Shown here: positions 5,755 to 8,050 of the stretch, piece by piece
How positions within the stretch are numbered: the first letter of the stretch is position 1
Layout of the letters: every line of letters begins with the position of its first letter
Source of the DNA: Campylobacterales bacterium
GTDB taxonomy: Bacteria; Campylobacterota; Campylobacteria; Campylobacterales; QNZT01
DNA length: 8,050 nt
NCBI GenBank assembly: GCA_026985685.1
Contig: JALSQA010000367.1
Location: forward strand, 1-8,050
Reading direction: 5' to 3'
Made by a program: the position numbers and the translations under genes
Notes under the pieces: generated by a model
What the model saw: the letters and a program-made list of their open reading frames with translations, nothing else
What the model was told of the DNA's origin: nothing
Databases searched by the model: none

Positions 5755-7078
5755 ATCTCCATACAAAATATCCTACAATAGCAACTACAAAAACACCTAT
5801 AAAATTTGCGATAACCCCTGTTTTTGCCATTTGTCCAACTTTGATAACACGACTACTCATAACTATTGCATTGGGTGGTGTAGCGATTGGTAACATGAAT
5901 GCATAACTAGCTGCAATAGTGGAAATCATCATCAATACAACACCATCATGTCCCATCTCTTTTGCAAATTCATAAAAAATAGGTAAAGCGATAGAAGTTA
6001 ATGCAGTGTTACTCGTCACTTCTGTAGAAAAAGAGACAAATAAAGCCACAAGCAAAAACATCCAAAATAGAGGCATATGTGAAATGAAAGCGATTTTGTG
6101 AGCAATATCTGCAGCAAGTCCTGTTTTTGTAAAAGCAGTAGCTATACTAAATCCAGCTCCAAATAAAAAGATAATCTCATAAGGCAAGTCCCTAGTATCT
6201 TCCCAATTTAAAAAACCAAATTTAGGCATAAACATCAACAATCCAAAACCAAGTAAGATTAGTTTTTCATTTAAGCCTAAACCTCCATAATATGGCTTGA
6301 TAGGGGTATTTATAAGTAATAAAATAGCTAATGCACAAAGAATCCAAATAAGACGTTTTTGTTCATTATCCAATAAAGGAACAGTTGTATCAATCTCCTT
6401 AACTGATTCATTTTTGACACTATGTGAAAGTATATAAGGTATGGTGAGTAACATGACAAAAGCTACAGGAGCAACCAGTATAATCCATTGCCCAAAAGAG
6501 GGTGCAAGTACATTGTGTTCATCAAGAAAACCGAGTAAAAGCATATTTGGTGGTGTACCAATAGGAGTGATAATACCACCAATACTTGCACCATACGCGA
6601 TAGCAAGTAAAAAACGAATTTTTAGTTTTTTGTTTTGTGTTAGATATAATCCAATAGGCAACAACATAAGTGTGATAGTAGTATTGGATAAGATAGCACT
6701 TAAAAGTGCGGCTGTTATGGATAGAGCATAGATTATTCCAGTAGGTGTATTTGGAAAAAAAGATAAAAGCTTAGCACTAAAATATTTATGCAATCCAATT
6801 TTTTCTAATGCAATAGCCATCATAAATCCACCAATAAAAAGAAAAATGATAGTTTTTGAATAATTAGGAGCTACAGCTTTTATATCCAAAATACCAAAAG
6901 CAGGAAATAATAAAATAGGAAGCAGGGAAACAACGCCAAGAGGTAAGGCTCCATTTGTCCATAAAGTTACCAAAAAAGCCACTAAACCAATCAAAAGAGC
7001 ATGTTGGATAGAAAATAGTATTAAAGAGAATCCAAAAAATAGTACTCCAATTAGTATACCAATGCCAAGACCTTTCAT
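5753..7078 (-). CDS. DASS/SLC13-family sodium:anion symporter
   Basis: A 441-residue inner-membrane secondary transporter with many hydrophobic segments. Family members (for example VcINDY) import dicarboxylates, citrate or sulfate with Na+. The two inverted-repeat halves each carry the substrate/Na+ signature: SNT at 131-133 with GTPPN at 174-178, and SNT at 356-358 with ATPPN at 399-403. NWEDTRDLPYEIIFLFGAG (291-309) is also typical of the family. The substrate cannot be fixed from these motifs. The start at 7078 is chosen over 7111 because AAGGAG (+ strand 7085-7090) lies six bases upstream and the longer form would intrude into the permease gene. Only one base separates it from the znuB-like stop (TGA-C-ATG), so it is translationally coupled as the last gene of the metal-transport operon, an uncommon partner. 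It ends at the bidirectional terminator. Confidence 0.9.
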   Translation of the reverse strand: MKGLGIGILIGVLFFGFSLILFSIQHALLIGLVAFLVTLWTNGALPLGVVSLLPILLFPAFGILDIKAVAPNYSKTIIFLFIGGFMMAIALEKIGLHKYFSAKLLSFFPNTPTGIIYALSITAALLSAILSNTTITLMLLPIGLYLTQNKKLKIRFLLAIAYGASIGGIITPIGTPPNMLLLGFLDEHNVLAPSFGQWIILVAPVAFVMLLTIPYILSHSVKNESVKEIDTTVPLLDNEQKRLIWILCALAILLLINTPIKPYYGGLGLNEKLILLGFGLLMFMPKFGFLNWEDTRDLPYEIIFLFGAGFSIATAFTKTGLAADIAHKIAFISHMPLFWMFLLVALFVSFSTEVTSNTALTSIALPIFYEFAKEMGHDGVVLMMISTIAASYAFMLPIATPPNAIVMSSRVIKVGQMAKTGVIANFIGVFVVAIVGYFVWR

Positions 7079-7079
7079 G

Positions 7080-7865
7080 TCAAACTCCTTTTCGTTTAAA
7101 TAACACTCCAAAAAAAATAGTTGCAGCTACTAATATAATAGCAGCAGTAGCAGAAATATCAAAATTGTATGATAAAAAAAGACCAATAATTGAAAAAATA
7201 AATCCTAAAATTCCAGAAACAACCATCATAATGCGAAAATCAGATGTGAATTTTTCAGCTATAAATGGAGGTATACTAAAAAGTGCAATAACTAAAATAA
7301 GCCCTACACTACGAATACTCATGACAATAGTAAGAGCCATCAGTACAAGTAAAAAAGCATAAATAGCTTTGACATTAAGACCATTTAAAAGTGCAAAATT
7401 CATATCATATGATATCGCCAGGAAACGATGATAAAAAATCACAATAGAAAATAGCAATAGTATATCTACACCAACCATAAAATAGATATCTTCTGTAGGA
7501 ACCATTAAAATGTCACCAAATAAAAAACTCATCATATTAGGATGATATCCTGGAGTCAGATCGATAAAAATAATACCTATACTCATACCCACAGCCCAAA
7601 TAACACCAATGAGGGTATCGCTTCTATATTTATTAAAATAGGTGATATATGCTAAAATCAAGGCTAAAAAAAGAGCAAAAAGAGTGGTTGTAAAAAGAAG
7701 AGAAAGTCCAAAATAAATCGCAATTCCAATTCCTCCATAGCTTCCATGAGCAATAGCCGCTGCGATAAATTGTGAACGATTAATCAACATAAAAGAGCCA
7801 ATAATTCCAATAGCAACACTAAGTAATAAAGCCACTAGGATAGGTGTTTGTATCAACTCGAACAT
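7080..7865 (-). CDS. znuB: Metal ABC transporter permease, ZnuB/TroC family
   Basis: A 261-residue inner-membrane permease of the ABC-3 family, the channel of Zn2+ or Mn2+ importers fed by a periplasmic binding protein. It is hydrophobic throughout (seven to nine predicted segments). Family marks are AAIAHGSYGGIGIA (36-49, with the conserved His40), SFLFGDIL (113-120) and SIRSVGLILVIALFSIPP (183-200). The usual Asp of the DALSH-type motif is Ala here. Length and order match ZnuB; zinc versus manganese cannot be distinguished by eye, so the symbol is provisional. The ATG at 7865 lies inside the end of the upstream ATPase gene (13-base overlap), with only a weak AAAGAG as ribosome site, suggesting translational coupling. 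No binding-protein gene is visible; it would be upstream beyond the window or elsewhere. Confidence 0.88.
   Translation of the reverse strand: MFELIQTPILVALLLSVAIGIIGSFMLINRSQFIAAAIAHGSYGGIGIAIYFGLSLLFTTTLFALFLALILAYITYFNKYRSDTLIGVIWAVGMSIGIIFIDLTPGYHPNMMSFLFGDILMVPTEDIYFMVGVDILLLFSIVIFYHRFLAISYDMNFALLNGLNVKAIYAFLLVLMALTIVMSIRSVGLILVIALFSIPPFIAEKFTSDFRIMMVVSGILGFIFSIIGLFLSYNFDISATAAIILVAATIFFGVLFKRKGV
7085..7090 (-). promoter_or_regulatory. Ribosome binding site of the anion symporter gene
   Basis: AAGGAG on the - strand lies within the final codons of the znuB-like gene, six bases before the ATG at 7078. It decides that start over the in-frame ATG at 7111. Confidence 0.75.
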
Positions 7866-8050
7866 GAATGACTCTTTATATAATCTAATAACTCCATCTC
7901 ACAAAAGTGTCCATCGCCTCGCTGTATGGTTGTTTCTATATCTTCATGTATATATAATTTTTTATTAATATGAGCAACTCTGTTTACCCCTTCAAATAAA
8001 ACTTGAATATCATGACTGACAATGATTTTTGTTAAAGGAAGTCTTTTTAA
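7853..8050 (-). CDS. znuC: Metal ABC transporter ATP-binding protein, C-terminal part (ZnuC-like)
   Basis: Only the last 65 codons are in the window; the gene enters from the right edge. The reading frame starts at 8050 and contains LTKIIVSHDIQVLFEGVNRVAHIN, where SHD is the H-loop (switch histidine) of an ABC ATPase. The tail that follows (GDGHFCEMELLDYIKSH, then CSS) is cytoplasmic. It ends at TGA 7853-7855 inside the znuB-like gene. Walker motifs lie outside the window, so the subfamily is assigned mainly from the adjoining permease. Confidence 0.8.
   Translation of the reverse strand, partial: LKRLPLTKIIVSHDIQVLFEGVNRVAHINKKLYIHEDIETTIQRGDGHFCEMELLDYIKSHSCSS

Noticed and set aside
6441..6731. 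Open frames on + opposite the symporter and permease (also 7165-7362)
   Set aside because: Both are antisense to genes with strong family motifs and have no start signals.

Overview
The window looks like a chromosomal stretch from an AT-rich member of the Campylobacterota (Epsilonproteobacteria), plausibly a free-living Sulfurimonas- or Arcobacter-like genus. The grounds are the low GC content, a Gly-Leu-Cys-Ser tRNA cluster of the kind I associate with this phylum, an OprD-like major porin with the RQALDTP segment, and moaC followed by an HP0495-type (DUF493) gene. The genus is inference; the phylum is fairly secure.

Layout from left to right. (1) The 3' part of a YbiT-type ABC-F ATPase (+) ends at a hairpin terminator, which it appears to share with a convergent, exported thioredoxin-fold protein (-). 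(2) Back-to-back promoters serve that gene and moaC (+). moaC overlaps a small DUF493 gene. (3) The DUF493 gene meets a convergent, very AT-rich gene (-) for an unrecognised exported, probably outer-membrane, protein; their stop codons interlock and no terminator fits between them. (4) A near-textbook promoter drives four tRNA genes (Gly-GCC, Leu-TAA, Cys-GCA, Ser-TGA), all with encoded CCA. (5) A 266-base AT-rich gap holds a hairpin and the porin promoter region, followed by the porin gene (+) and a strong terminator. (6) On the - strand lies a tightly packed operon read right to left: the 3' end of a metal-ABC ATPase gene (znuC-like), a ZnuB-like permease (13-base overlap), and a DASS/SLC13 anion symporter (1-base gap).

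Functionally this is mostly housekeeping and envelope content: translation support (ABC-F, tRNAs), molybdenum cofactor synthesis (MoaC), periplasmic redox chemistry (thioredoxin fold), outer-membrane permeability (porin) and transport of metal and organic or inorganic anions. I see no defence system, phage, insertion sequence or CRISPR array, and no clear undescribed multi-gene system. The least-explained signal is in the tRNA spacers. The tRNA-Leu and tRNA-Cys leaders and the tRNA-Ser trailer each carry a short segment that is perfectly complementary to the 3' part of the neighbouring tRNA, 16 bases long in the tRNA-Ser case. The other item worth attention is the unrecognised AT-rich exported protein.
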